Shown here piece after piece: positions 23,014-35,231 of a DNA stretch of 64,000 nucleotides (within the stretch, counting starts at the first letter, position 1; the number at the start of each line of letters is the position of its first letter). The position numbers and the translations under genes are program-made. Location of the stretch: contig JAVLUZ010000625.1 of NCBI GenBank assembly GCA_036768485.1, forward strand, positions 124,001 through 188,000, written 5' to 3'. Origin of the DNA: Mermis nigrescens (taxonomy: Eukaryota; Nematoda; Enoplea; Mermithida; Mermithidae). Below the pieces are notes generated by a model that worked only from the letters and a program-made list of their open reading frames with translations, was not told the DNA's origin and ran no database searches.

Positions 23014-25554
23014 CAGTGATCGGACCGAGGCCTCGGCCTCGGCAAGCCTCGGCGTTTTTTGGAGCCTCGGCCTCGGCGCCGAGGGCGAAGCTGAAAAGTG
23101 CCGAGGCGCCGAGGGTTAAAATCAAATTTGAATAAGTTTAATATGTCCGTTGAATATTAACTATTTAGAATGCATCTGCAGTACAAAGGCTATTTTTTAC
23201 CTATAGACTTTTCTTGTGGTTTTAGTCGCGTACCCAGTTACACAAAGTTACATACAGCAAAGTGCCAATTTATTATTCATGTGATGACTAAGTTTTAATT
23301 CTCATGCTTGCTACATGGATCGGAAACACACATTCCCGAAGGGAGGGGTGAGGGAGGTTTATTACCCCCTCTCAGGGTACAAGACTCAAGTCACTGTCAG
23401 ACGATTTTTGGTGAAAACCTTTTGAATATTTTTGAACCTAATTTTTACTATGGCAAAAGTGCAGCTAACTATTAGAATTTCCCAAAGTGATACAGTATTT
23501 TTGAATGTAAGCAAGAGTAAATAGACAAACTGTCACTATAAAACATGCATGTAACAGCTCAAAATTTTCGGGAGGGGCTCCTCGGCATACATGTAACGGC
23601 TAGAAATTTCGGGTGGGGGATTAGCGACTCTAATTCTATGTCAAAAATGGCAAAAGCACCTAAAATAGCCAACAAAGCGCAAATTTTCGCCAAAAATGGG
23701 GAGGGTGGGTCAAAATTTTCTGACGTTGGAGGGAAGGGTTAGGGGAGGACGTCCAACCCTGGGTGGGTGGGGAATTCCCCAAAGCCCTTCCTGTTACACG
23801 TATGGTTTTCGGCCATTTTTATGGAAGAGGGCGTAAATGATTACGAATTATCGGCCGAAAATCGCAAAAACGCACCTAAAAATGGTTTAGCCAAAAATCA
23901 ATTTCGGCTCGTGCATTTTTTGGAGCCATTTTTATACAATGTTAAAATACTTTCTTGGACAAAGTGATATTAATTATATCGTTTTTCAGTATTTTTTAGG
24001 AAATTTCAAAAAATTTTCGGCGCTTCGCGCAAAATATCGCTAATATACTGTATTTAGATTGAAGCAGAGGCATTAAACACTCAAAAATCAATTTTTGTGT
24101 AATCTAGGCATCTTTATGCAGATTTAAATATCTTTTGTATCCATTTATACTGTTTTCAAAAATTTTATGCAAAACAAGTACTATGTAATAACTCAGCACA
24201 TTTAGCCGTTCAAAGATAAAATTGACTAATTTATCCTGATGTTGCATTGGATTTCTAAGCACAGTAGTGCTTATTACAAGATTTAATTGGCATATTACAA
24301 TATCTGTAATATTTCTGATTTTGTAGTACAAGTTGTTTTAGCTTTCTCAGTCAAGTTTTATATGTAAATTTCATCAAAAGCTCATAAGAATTTCGGCGCT
24401 TCGCGCCAAATAATCTTATGAACTATATCCAGCCCGAATTATCGCATTTAGGACCTCGGTTTTTTGTATTCGGCAAAGATTTTTCATAATGTACAGAACT
24501 TTTCAGGACTGTCTTTGTACATGCACAAAGATATTTGGAGAGACAAAAACTGTAAAAGGTGTAAAATTCCCGAAAATTTTCGGCGCATCAGTAATTGTCT
24601 GTCCTATATATCTTTAAAATAGTAGAATTTGCATTTAGAATGGAAAAAATGTCAAATATTCAGAGACCCAGGAATTAGCTAAGATACGCTACCGAAGGTC
24701 GAAAACCCCTGTTTTACTACACTAAATCGCTACTGTACCATACTATAATAGTACACAAAAGTTTGCATGTACAAAATGTTCAAAGACTTTTGGATACCAT
24801 TTTTGTACATGTAAAAAGGTATCTTGCACAATAAAAACACTCTTTAGGACTGCATGCCGGTTGCAGGTCACACACTGGCAGTATGTAAAAATGTGTATGT
24901 TTAAAAATATATTTATATAAAATATCTACAAAAATTTGTTCGCTCATACAAAGACACTACTTAATTTACTGGTCCCCCATTTTGGGATTTCACCCTTCCC
25001 TCAACTCTGGACCTTGGGAAACTATCATCGGAAAGTACAGTGCAGTTTCTGTCATATTACCTAGCACACAGAATTGAATGACTGAAAAAGCGTGTTTAAA
25101 CATGCATTACTGCAAAAGCGAGCACAACAATGGCTACAGTTCTGTCTTTAGTTAGCTTATTTCGTTTGTTCGTTTATTTCTTTGACACTGTTTTCTTATT
25201 TATGTGTAGTAATAAAAGTTTTTAAGTGCTTGTTCAGCCATATTTTTTATTAACTTTTCCAAGTCTTCAACGGCAACTTGTTAAATTAAGTATGCTTTCA
25301 TTTTGCTGACTTTATTCAATAAATCCTTCACACATTTAATCTACTATTATTGAAAATGACATTCGATAAAGTGTTCAATATTACGATTATTCTCTAGCTC
25401 ATGTGCATACAAAATATTCTAAGAGCACTATTTATGGGTATAGGTATATAAGCTTGACCCTCGGCATTACCCTCGGCCTCGGCCTCGAGGCAAGGATTTT
25501 AAGGCGCCTCGGCCGAGGCCGAGGGTCCAAAAAGTACCCTCGGTCCGATCACTG
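23014..25554. mobile_element. hAT-like DNA transposon, 2.54 kb (copy 2)
   Basis: Same ends and same GTCCTAAC flanks as 19489-22027, with small indels. Near its right end the order of CCTCGG/CCGAGG repeats differs from copy 1. Confidence 0.92.
24455..24842. mobile_element. hAT-type MITE, family D (copy 2 of tandem duplication)
   Basis: Same insertion and same TTTAGGAC flanks as 20929-21317, so it predates the tandem duplication. Confidence 0.88.
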
Positions 25555-26314
25555 GTCCTAACCCCCCCACCCCCAGAAATACGTGGCTGTCCATCAGTCA
25601 TACTTTTATTTCGTTATAGATGTCAACGAACTGAGACATTTAATTAGGACAATAAAACTGAAGGAATTGATAGTATTTAATTCAATCGAAATCGAAGAAG
25701 CCGACAAGTTTGCACCTAACAACAATCATTGTTGAATAGTGTCGAGTTATAAGAGTTTTAGTCACAGTTGCATTTGCCTAGCATTTACGGTCTGGGTCAG
25801 TCTGATTTGAGGTTCATCGAGTCTTTTCTAACTAAAATGATTTTAAAAATAAATATAAGCTTTAAAAAATGCAATAACTGCATGAATTCTCATGTTCTGA
25901 TCGATTTCAATCATTTTCGCGAAAAAGCCTTGATTTTTGTCGGTTTCTAGCCTTAATCTCACCATATCTATCCCAAAAAATGCCCCCTTCTCCCGAACTG
26001 CCCCCACACCCTCCACACGTACACGACTGCTTGCTGCAGCTCTAGTAAATGCGGGAGTAATCTGCTTTTATATCGCAGCATGAATTCGTAGTCGCAAACT
26101 TAATCATCTTCTTCATACAATGCCTCACGAAATTATTAATTTCGTCAGTTTAATTTAAAGGGCATTCCCCTGCTTATTTATTAAGCTAAATAAGTAAGTG
26201 GAGAAAGCGAAAATGCAATCATAAGCAACTTACAAGTATTCATAACGAGACAGATAAAATTTTTCAACTGAATGTGATCTAAATTTGAGTAAAAGAGCTA
26301 TGCTTAGTAATCAC

Positions 26315-27250
26315 AGTAATCACACAAGCTACACTGGGGGGTATGGGGTATCCCCCAACCACAACTTTTTGAAAGGCATATCCCCTCAGGCCAATCGCGG
26401 ACCAAAACCTATTGTTGGAATTATGAAAGAGCGCCAAACGATGCGCAGCAGTATAATCTGAAGATTTTTCGAGTAGTACTCTGTCCATTCACTCATTCAG
26501 ACCAGTGTTTTTTTGTACAAGGTCCATTTGTACATGTACGAAGATGGTCCCTAAAAGTCTTTGTACATTTTGTACTCACAAATTTTGGGTACTATAATAT
26601 GGTACAGTAGAGATTTTTAGTGTGGTAAAAACAGAGTTGTTCGACCTTTGGTAGTGTATTTTGACTATTTTTTGGGTTTCTCAGGGTAAAAATATCTGAT
26701 AATCGTCTCAAAACGGCGCGAAGCGCCGAAAAATACGACATTTTTCCTTTCAAAATGAAATGTCTGACATTACAAAGATATATAGAACACACAATTACTC
26801 ATTTCGGCGCGCGCCAGGAATTTTTACGAATTTTAAACCTTTTTTTGCAGTTTTTGTCTTCCCTAAAATCTTTGTACATGTACAAAGACAGTACCGAAGA
26901 GTCTTTGTACATCGGGAAAAATCCTTGCCGAATACAAAAAACACTGATTCAGACACCTTTTTGTCTATTATTCTATCCATTTTTGATATTCCAAGTCGTT
27001 CCATCGTTCTTGTTATCATTTATTTTCATGCAAACATAATCACGAATATTCAAGAAGAGTAAAATACAATGAATTAAAGCATTTGTATGGGTCGTGACGG
27101 GTGAGACGTAAGGAACGACAAAAATATCTAAAGAATCAACATTAACTCATCAATTTAGCGCCATAATTAGCCAAAAAATAAACATCTACTCCCCAGGAAA
27201 CTCGGTTTACCCTCCTCCCAGAACTTTTGACCGTGATCGTAGTAATTATG
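26315..27250. mobile_element. Family H element (ACACTGGGGGTAT) carrying a family D MITE
   Basis: Starts near CTACACTGGGGGGTATGGGG, ends near GAACTTTTGACCGTG. Shares order and content with 48549-49405 and 60768-61432: GGTATCCCCC, GACCAAAACCTATTG, GACAGTATAAT-like, AAACTCGGTTTA blocks. Confidence 0.7.
26503..26946. mobile_element. hAT-type MITE, family D, complete 444-bp copy
   Basis: CAGTGTTTTTTTGTACAAGG...GAATACAAAAAACACTG with identical flanks ATTCAGAC. The best reference copy here; contains hairpin CGGCGCGAAGCGCCG at 26714. Confidence 0.93.
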
Positions 27251-27377
27251 CATAATTATTTTTATTCCTTGTTAAACGACTACCATTATTATTATTTTTA
27301 TTATGTTTTATCACTGGTACGATATTCATATATGTGACGAATAAGAGCTAAGGAGATGCATGTCAGGAGAAGATGGG

Positions 27378-27560
27378 ATTATCCCCTACCCAAAGTCGGT
27401 CGTCCCCTCATCCCTCCAAAGCCAGTAGACTTTTGACCTCCCCTCAATTTTTGGAATAATAATTTTTTGGCGTTTTTGGCCAAAAATTGGAGATCGTCTA
27501 GCCCACCCCCTAAAAATGACCATGGACCCCCTCCCGAAATTTCGTTCCGTTACATGTATG
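27378..27560. mobile_element. Family C MITE (inverted)
   Basis: TATCCCCTACCCAAAGTCGG...GAAATTTCGTTCCGTTACATG. Confidence 0.75.
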
Positions 27561-28080
27561 GCTAGGCACATATATTGCACAATAAACGTCAGCATGGGAC
27601 ATAAATATGACCACATTAGATGGTATGTTTCTAGGCCGCGGCCCCGGTAGAAAAGGCGGCCCCGGCGCCGGTAGAAAAGGCGGCCCCGGTACAGCTCTAA
27701 TGTGGATGTATAGACTGACTGGTGAGAAGTTTAAGTTGTTGCTGAAAAATCTATTTTTACCTGCCTGTTTTCGATTCTACATTGGAACTGAGACTGGGAA
27801 GCATCTGATCAATAAAATGAGAAGAGTGGAAAATCTTACATTCATAGTATAGATTCAGTGGAAGATAATTCGAAGGCCTGAAATACTGAAATTTGTTTCA
27901 ATTAAAGTAAGATATTTATTTACAAATGTATCTGTCTGCACTGTACCGTATCGTCCGATGTATACTTAAATGCACAAGCATTAACAAGAAATTCAGATAG
28001 ATTCCATCTCCGCGAGATTATCATTCTCTACTTGCACAAATAAATTAAGAATACACAGAAATGCACAGTTATTTGTGTAC

Positions 28081-29425
28081 TAGGGATGTCCAAGGGACAG
28101 ACCTTTTAGCCGGGGCCGGGGCAAGATGATGTCGTACACAATTTATGCCGACACTCTATATGAGTACAGTTAAGACCAAGATCATTAATAGTATTTTATG
28201 CAATAGTGTTTATTAATATAACTAAGTGCAAAAAGGGATTAATTATAGAGCTCTCATCTTATAAAGGCTTTAAATTAATAGGAAAACTGTGAGAATAACC
28301 AAAACATTTTGAAAATTACCAATGATTACTTCTGATCCGGAATCAGATCGTTTGAATGATTACAATTATAATTAGAGCAAAATCTTAAATTTGAAGTTAT
28401 CTTCAGAGTTTCAAAAACTAATAACTGTAAAGCGATTTCCGAGGAGGCCGAGAATTACAAGAAAATTTTCAAGTTCATAATAGAATAATCACATCAGACA
28501 GTCATTCAATCTCGCAATAAACGATATTAGTCGTTAACACATGAATAAAAATTTTCTGTACTGCTTTTTGCTTACCACGTCTGCAGGAAAAACATTAAAA
28601 ATTAACATTTCAGCTAATAGCACGCATTTTAAAGTTTAACCAGATCCCTTTTACGCCGATTTTCCCTTTATAGGAGCGAAATTTTGAAGAGTTGTAAAAT
28701 CCAAATAAAAAAAGCAGATTACATCACATGTATTTCTTGGATTTACAACGCCTATTTAAAATTATCCATGTCTTGTCTTCCATCTAACTCGGCTACGCTA
28801 TAAGAAAGTTGATTTACGAGTTTTAATCATCTTTTTCTTGTCAAAAAGTGGCTACGGCGTGAAAAAATCAGAACAACACAAGCTCTAATTCCGGAAAATC
28901 TTTGAAACTCCGAATATCGACCAAAAAGTATTACTTGGTGCAAATTAGTAGCAGCATATACATTTTGACAGGGCCCCAATAAGTGCAATCATAGCAAGTA
29001 ATCTCTCTTCCTCCCAGAGCTGATCATTCAATCCATTTTCCTATATTTTATCCGGCCAGAGTTAACAGATCATATGACTTTCATTTATAAGCCCCAACAG
29101 AATGAAATAAAAATTAATGCATGCTTCAATTTAGGCTACTCACTCTGAGAGAAAGGTAAAAAATAAATCAAGAATATGTTAAGCGAATGAATAAATATCT
29201 ACCCAGCAACTAGATTTTGAGTTTTTATCACTTCTTTAAAAGTAAAGCAAAAACACTAAATTTGAATCGCCTAAGTTGAATACAAGTCTACATTTCTGCT
29301 ACAGAAAAGTTCGACTATCAAATTTTGCTATACGAATTTTTAGATTCTCACTCTTAATTATAAATGTTTCAGCCCCGGCCCGGGGCATAAGCCCGGCACC
29401 GGGGCTGGGGCTTGGGACATCCCTA
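28081..29425. mobile_element. hAT-like element, 1.35 kb (ends TAGGGATGTCC)
   Basis: Left end TAGGGATGTCC..., right end GGGACATCCCTA. GC-rich subterminal blocks (CCGGGGCCGGGGC / GCCCCGGCCCGGGGC) are inverted. Flanks TTGTGTAC / TTGTTTAC (7 of 8). No transposase frame. The left end of a relative is seen at 50203 (TAGTGATGTCCCAG). Confidence 0.88.
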
Positions 29426-29464
29426 TTGTTTACATTTGAAAATTATATAATTTCTACAATGCTG

Positions 29465-29906
29465 CAGTGTTTTTTGTACAAGGTCCATTTGGACATGCAC
29501 AAAGATGGTCCCCAAAAAGTCTTTGTACATTTTGTAGACACGAATTTTCGGGTATTAAAATATGGTACAGTAGCGATTTTAGTGTTGTAAAAACAGAGTT
29601 GTTCAACTTTTCGTAGCGTATTTTAGCTAATTTCTGGGTCTCTAAAGGCAAAAATGACTAAGAATCTTCTTGAAACGGCGTAGAGCGCCGAAAAATTTGA
29701 CATTTTTTCTTTCGAAATGCAATATCTGCCATTATAAAGATATATAGAACACACAATTACTCATTTCGGCCCTAAGCGCCGAAAATTTTTGCGAATTTTA
29801 GACCTTTTTTGCAATTTTGCCTTCCCAAAAATCTTTGTACATGTACAAAGACGGTCCCAAAAAGTCTTTGTACATCGGGAAAAATCTTTGCCGAGTACAA
29901 AAACTG
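29465..29906. mobile_element. hAT-type MITE, family D
   Basis: CAGTGTTTTTTGTACAAGG...GAGTACAAAAACTG. Flanks CAATGCTG / CAATGATA match only partly. Hairpins at 29676 and 29768 are mutated. It ends about 80 bases from the exon 15 donor. Confidence 0.85.
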
Positions 29907-29989
29907 CAATGATAATTCATTTTTGTGTTGCTTCTAATTCCTAACGCCCAGTATCATTTCCTATTTTTGTTTCACTTTTTTATTAATAC

Positions 29990-30230
29990 CGTGACGTATC
30001 AACTTCGGAATCATCCCCGCAGTAAGCGCCCTTATTGGGACATTGGCAAGGGCATTCACATTCCAAAGGCTCCGATCTGTGACAATTGAGGCATTTTCGG
30101 TCTAGAACGGAACAAGGGCAAAAAGCAGACGGTCTGGAGCACGATCGATTGACTACGACCATGAATACGTTGGTATGAGGCACTAATATAATTTGATAAC
30201 GAGGGCAAGGGTCGTTGGACCGCAAAACGC
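29990..30230 (-). CDS. CACHD1: CACHD1-like exon 15 (cysteine-rich C-terminal ectodomain)
   Basis: Encodes VLRSNDPCPRYQIILVPHTN, VFMVVVNRSCSRPSAFCPCS, DRKCLNCHRSEPLECECPCQ and CPNKGAYCGDDSEVDTS. The CP.Y..I.VP.TN.(F/L).(V/L)VV block and the dense Cys pairs match the C-terminal alpha2-delta domain, where disulfides hold the membrane-proximal part. Acceptor agtatcttctag, donor GTATTA, phase 1 in and phase 2 out. It contains at least 12 Cys. The next intron (to exon 16) is about 11.6 kb and is the largest seen here. Confidence 0.93.
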
Positions 30231-30265
30231 CTAGAAGATACTTTCTAGATAACTATATGCACTAA

Positions 30266-30725
30266 CAGGCACATAGCTGCTCGTCCTATTTGGGGGGACT
30301 AACACCATTTTTTGGGGAGGACTAACATCATTTTTTTTGGGAGAAACAAAGCCCAAAAAAGCCAAAAATAACACAAAAAAAAACGTGTAAAAGTCCTATT
30401 TTCCGATTTTTCTGAAATTGGGGGGTGCGGATCATAGGTGCGCAGCACCAAAATTCTGGGGGGGGAGAAAAAATTTTCAAAAGTTAAAAAATTGTCTTAA
30501 AAGTGGTCGTATGGTGAAAAACCACCATTTTTCGACGTTCCTCATTGAGCACTATCCAATGGCGTCGAAAAATCGCTTAAAAAGCAAACAAGAATTTCAA
30601 AAATTGAATTCGGGGGGGAAGCATTTTGATTTCTGGAGGGGGGGTATTCCAACTTCTGGGGGTGCATACCCCCGCCCACGCCCAAGTTTGGTGCGGACCC
30701 CCCATTTCCCGGAGATACGTGCCTG
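30266..30725. mobile_element. hAT-type MITE, family A, with nested family B MITE
   Basis: Starts CAGGCACATAG, ends ACGTGCCTG. The 8-bp duplication TGCACTAA is identical on both sides. It is interrupted by a family B element at 30433-30690. Confidence 0.9.
30433..30690. mobile_element. hAT-type MITE, family B, nested in family A
   Basis: CATAGGTGCGCAGCACC...CGCCCAAGTTTG, flanks GTGCGGAT / GTGCGGAC. The flanks are part of the family A host, so the nesting order is clear. Confidence 0.9.
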
Positions 30726-30994
30726 TGCACTAATGCAAATATGCGAGTGTGTCTTATCGATGATGACTTTTAAAAGTAATAAAAAGCAATAATAAATAAT
30801 ATGAATGATAATAAATCAACGATGAACGGGATTACTATCTTAATTAAAAAATGTCGAAAAAGTAAATAATGGGTAGATTAGATATTTGAAGTACTTATGT
30901 ATGCACAATAGGATTCATTGTTTGTTGCAGTTAAAGTAAAAATACTGCCCGAATTTCAACAACTGAAAAACAAATGCTCGTGGGCATTAATTAC

Positions 30995-31112
30995 CATTGA
31001 AGCTCTCGTTGATGAGGTAGAATCGTTGTATTGCTTGACTGGCTACGTCCCGACAAAGAAATTTTTGCATGAATGCCTTCTGCTGTAAAACTTCTGTCGC
31101 GATGGTGGCTTC
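30995..31112 (-). CDS. CACHD1: CACHD1-like exon 14
   Basis: Phase-0 start: EATIATEVLQQKAFMQKFLC, RDVASQAIQRFYLINESFN, then one G before donor GTAATT. It directly continues HVTHK of exon 13. The pattern of a (F/L)xxK..C motif followed by QRFY.(I/F)N is typical of the ectodomain after the second Cache. Acceptor ttgatacgcag. The single G completes a Gly codon with exon 15. Confidence 0.9.
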
Positions 31113-32005
31113 CTGCGTATCAAGTAAACGGTGCTGCTCACAATGCATTAAAAATTTTCATAATATAACAAAACTCATAAAACCAGTTCAGATATTCGAA
31201 ATACAGTCCAACTCGGATATAAGACACCCCCTTGGGACCAGGTTTAATTGCGTCTTATAGCCGAGTGTGTCTTATGAGCAAGGTTATGCTTTACTGAAAA
31301 AAACGTACTAAGTAAGGCGTTTTCGGTAGGAATAATCTGTTTTCGAAGCTTTTTTCAATTATTTTTCATGATATGCAATAAATGTACTAGCAGACTAAAC
31401 TAAGCAAACATTGCACTTCACAATTGTAACCTTATTCCAGAAACAATGTACAGAATTTCACCTTTGTCCACAGACATTTATGTATCAATTAGTTGAATAT
31501 ATGTAGAAATAATGTCTAAAAAAATCTAAAGAGTCAAAAATTATCCCAGCGTGTTTCCCCATCGATGAATTCATATTCTATATAGAGATTTTATCGTAAA
31601 AATGAGCTTACACAATCCAGATCTTCTAAAAATGGTATATAAAACACTTCCTTACAGCAAAAAAAGCGTGTTATACACAAAAATACATACAAAAAACATC
31701 ATTAGGCTTGACTGAAACGTAGCGTAAATTCAGTTGACTTAATCGGCTATTCACTCAGTGAGTTACGGCTATAATTAGTACTGCTAACTTTAATATAAAA
31801 GCTGACTATAATGTACATTAGGGTAAATTTTTCTTTTGACCAAAAAAACAAGGGAAAAGCAGTTTTTCGGCGGAAGCTTTTAGGATTTGAACTTCAAATT
31901 CAGATTAAATCAGGACACCGCTGTCCACCGATCTATGTACAAATTCATTACAAAAAAACAAATGCACTTAAGCAAATCAAGAATCATGTGTAGGTAGCAA
32001 GCAGA
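31113..32005. other. Intron DNA with a possible pogo/Tigger-like end
   Basis: At 31204 CAGTCCAACTCGGATATAAG resembles Tigger-type termini. No matching opposite end was found. The rest is AT-rich. Confidence 0.45.
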
Positions 32006-32374
32006 CATGCACAGCATAGACATTCTGGGGGAAGTGAAACTCTAAAGTGCCTATTTTGGGCCTAAAAATGGCGAGTATGCGTCGAAAACATCGTTTTCAG
32101 CGTTTCTGACAATGCTCTCTTTCTAGCGCATAAAAACAAAAAAATTTCAAACAAATCAAAAAGTAGTATAGATTGAAGAAAATATAGCTAAAACATGAGT
32201 ATATGGTGCGAAGCGCCGAAAATTTGACACTTTTGCGCAAATAACGCTTCAAAACCACCTTCCCTACGAACTTTTTGGAAATTTTTGGAAACTTTCGAAA
32301 ATCGCGAATTCTAGGGTGGAAATTTTCGGGGTGAAAGGGCGAAAATTTTTCTGCTCTCCCTAAAATCATGTATG
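32006..32374. mobile_element. Family E element (CATACATGATC), left member of an inverted pair
   Basis: Runs CATGCACAGC...AATCATGTATG. Mirror image of 32392-32801. Hairpin half TGCGAAGCGCCG at about 32208. Confidence 0.8.
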
Positions 32375-32391
32375 GTAACAAAGCGAAAGAC

Positions 32392-32801
32392 CATACATGA
32401 TCTTGGAGGGGGTTTGGGGGGTTTCACCCCCGCAGAATCATTTTTCACCCCCGCAAAAAATTTTTCACCCCCCCCAGAATTGGCGATTTTTCAAAAGTTT
32501 CCTAAGCTTACCTGAAAATTGGTAAAAAAGAGTCTTTTTAAGGGTTTTTTGGCTATATATTTGCTCAAAATCGCCAAATTTTCGGCGCTTCGCGCCATAT
32601 ATTCATGTTTTAAACGATATATTGGTCAATTTATTCGACTTTTTTCGAAATTTTTTTCATGATTTTATGCTCTAGAAGGATAGAGTATCGTCAGAAACGC
32701 CAAAAACGATGTTTTTCAACGCGTACCGGCCATTTTTAGGCCCAAAAAAGGCACTTTAGCTTTTCAACCCCCCCCCAGAATTCCTACGCTGTGCATGTGT
32801 G
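32392..32801. mobile_element. hAT-type MITE, family E, right member of an inverted pair
   Basis: CATACATGATCTTGG...CTGTGCATGTGTG with identical flanks CGAAAGAC. Hairpin CGGCGCTTCGCGCC at 32582. The exact duplication proves a separate insertion next to the first copy. Confidence 0.9.
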
Positions 32802-33217
32802 CGAAAGACCCAAGTTTCGCCTTCTATAGTGAAGACGACAGCATAATATTTCTTCAATGAAAACTGTTTTTGAGCTTTGCACGAATATAAAATTTGATAA
32901 AAATGTCGGCCGATGGGCGTTTTAACTTTCAGGGCTCCAAAATCGGGAAAAGGCCCTTTTTTAAGCGATGTAAAGTCCAATTTATAATTTTTTGCTGAAA
33001 AAACAAAAACGTCAAATTTCGACTAATACGTAGTATGAAATAAGTTTCATTATGCAATAAAAAGGGTTAAAAAAGCAAATTTAAAAACTCCACAAAAATA
33101 ATTCCCTATTGGAAATGACAGGTTAAAGACAAATAATAAAAGATAAACTTATTTCAATGTGAAAAAATCTCATATATAATTGAATGCAAAGTTTTACTTG
33201 GCACACATGTATGCAGA

Positions 33218-33605
33218 CACGCACAGCATGGGAATTCTGGAGGGGGAGCCGAAATTTCAAAGTACCTTTTTAAGCCTACAAATGGCGGTATGCGTCATAA
33301 ACATCGTTTTTCGGCGTTTCTGATAATGCTCCATCTTTCTGGAGCATTAAAAACATTTAAAAAATTTCGAAAAAAACCTAAAAAGTCGAACAAACTGAAC
33401 AAAATATAGTTAAAACATGAGCGCATTGGCGCGAAGCGCCGAAAATTTGTTAGTTTTAAGCAAAACGTTAGCTAAAAAAGCTTAACGCTCAGGAAAACAC
33501 CTTTTCTACGAATTTTTAGCAAATTTTGAAAACTTTTCGCAAAATCGCGAATTCTGGGGGAAGGGTTGGAGGTGAACTCCCCTAAACCCCAGCGATCATG
33601 TATGC
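33218..33605. mobile_element. Family E element
   Basis: CACGCACAGCATGGGAATTC...GCGATCATGTATG, with hairpin GGCGCGAAGCGCCG at 33428. Ends about 300 bases from the exon 13 donor. Confidence 0.8.
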
Positions 33606-33910
33606 ACATATGTATGTATGTAACTTGGATATCTTTGAATAAAATTATCACCATACATGCAACAGTGGGATTTGGGATCCCCACTTAAGTCGGTCATCTT
33701 CAGTCCTCCAAAGCTAAAATTTTTACCCCGAACCATTTTTGGCAAAAGCATTCATTTTTTTCCATTTCTAGGTGTTTTTTGCAATTTTGACAAAAAAACA
33801 CGATTGGTCGTTAACCCCTTCCCCAATTTAGGAAAAATTGTATAATTAGGAAACAAATTATTGCAAAAAAATTTTTATTTTTTGCGGAAAAAATTCAAAG
33901 AAAATCCCAC

Positions 33911-34059
33911 CTTGTGCGTGACATGCATTTGCTCAAAGGCATGCGGTCCCAGTCCGTCCACGGCCGATGCGCCAATGCCATCAACGGCCAAACCACTGCG
34001 GTGGGCCACAACGTAGCCACCGGAGTCCATCAAAAAACAATCGTCATTGGAAGTAATTT
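33911..34059 (-). CDS. CACHD1: CACHD1-like exon 13 (second Cache, last strands)
   Basis: Two starting bases complete Lys with exon 12. Then it reads ITSNDDCFLMDSGGYVVAHR, SGLAVDGIGASAVDGLGPHA and FEQMHVTHK. C(F/I)L(I/M)DxxGY(V/L)(V/L)xH is the conserved final Cache strand; HVTHK followed by E is typical of this family. Acceptor attaattttaag, donor GTGGGA (phase 0). Exactly 49 codons remain after the two-base start. The donor is followed within a few bases by MITE-like intron sequence. Confidence 0.92.
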
Positions 34060-34286
34060 CTTAAAATTAATCATAATTATTATTTCAAATTTATAATTAT
34101 AAATTAAATTTAGTTATAATTTCTGTGCACTGTTTACCGTTTGCAAAACATTAAAAATGCAGGCAATAAATAGCAGCTTACAAATACTGTAAGATAGACG
34201 AAGGCTGAATAAATAAATTAATAAAACTAAATATGTAATCAAATAAATAGATAGATAAGATCAATAAATAAATATATGGAGCAGAG

Positions 34287-34515
34287 CACACCTGGACAAT
34301 GGCTCATCCCAGCCCGTCCACGGAACGGGCTGGCACAAAAGCTGGACGGGCTGAAGGGTCCACTTAGATGGGCTAATTCTGAAAAAATGTAAAAAAACAG
34401 TCGAAAATCAAAAGAAATTGCCTTTTTTAACCCATTTTCAGCCTAACTAGGGACAAACTAACCTTTGAGAGCTCTAGGTTGGACGGGCTGAAGCTTAGGC
34501 TATTGCTCAGGTATG
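34287..34515. mobile_element. Small hAT-type MITE with GGACGGGCTG repeats
   Basis: CACACCTGGACAATGGC...GCTATTGCTCAGGTATG, flanks GAGCAGAG / GAGTAGAG. AGCCCGTCC and its complement occur several times inside. Confidence 0.85.
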
Positions 34516-34880
34516 GAGTAGAGATAAACGAATAAAATGAATCAGGAATAAAGATAAATGGATAAAATAAATAAATAAATCGACTGAAATGAAGAAATAA
34601 ACGAATGAATGAATAAATGGACAAAATCAACAAATAAATGTGTAAACGAAAATATGCAAATAACATGGATCAGGAATAAGAATAAATAGAAAATAGATAC
34701 AAATAAACAAACAAATTGAGCAAAAGTAGAAAAACAAAATGAATCAAGGATAAAAATAAAAAGATAAAACGAATAAAATAAATAAATGGAGCAAAGATGC
34801 ACAAATGAAATAAACTGAGAATAAAATCATAGACAGAATGAATCAATGAATGGTTAAATAAATCAATAATCAATGATAAA
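34516..34880. repeat. Degenerate AATAAATGA simple repeat
   Basis: GAATAAATAAATGGA-like units with drift. The ORFs on the minus strand (rich in F, I, L, Y, S) are this repeat. Confidence 0.85.
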
Positions 34881-34904
34881 TCAATGCTCCTTAATCATAA
34901 ACGT

Positions 34905-35100
34905 TGCGGCTTTAAATTTCGGATTGGGGGTCCCCGGCCATTTTCCGGGGGAGGGATTTAAATGATCTCCAATTTTTAAACAAAAACGGCCAAAAAAACA
35001 CCTGAAAATGGCAAAAAATAATGCAAATTTTTCCAAAAATAGGGGAGGTCAAAAATTTTCCGGCATCGGGGGGAGGCGGATGGAGGGACGACCAAGTATA
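34905..35100. mobile_element. Family C MITE
   Basis: GTTGCGGCTTTAAATTTCGG to GGACGACCAAGTA. Right end lost. Confidence 0.7.
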
Positions 35101-35231
35101 TAAAAATCAGCCTAAAAGAAATTAAGTTAATCAATTTAGTAATGAAACAAATAAATATAAAGCAATTTAATCAACTGACTGATGAATAAATGAATTTTCA
35201 TTTAGTTTATTTTTATTTTCATCTTGCTTAC

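Larger units (their letters stand above)
22875..25589. mobile_element. hAT-type MITE, family A, interrupted (second tandem copy)
   Basis: Duplicate of 19350-22062 in the tandem repeat, with the same flanks GCCATCAG / TCCATCAG and the same nested element at 23014-25554. Confidence 0.88.
22298..25828. repeat. Tandem duplication, unit 2
   Basis: Second copy of 18774-22297, ending GGTTCATCGAGTCTTTTC at 25828, where unrelated sequence (TAACTAAAATG) begins. Confidence 0.95.
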
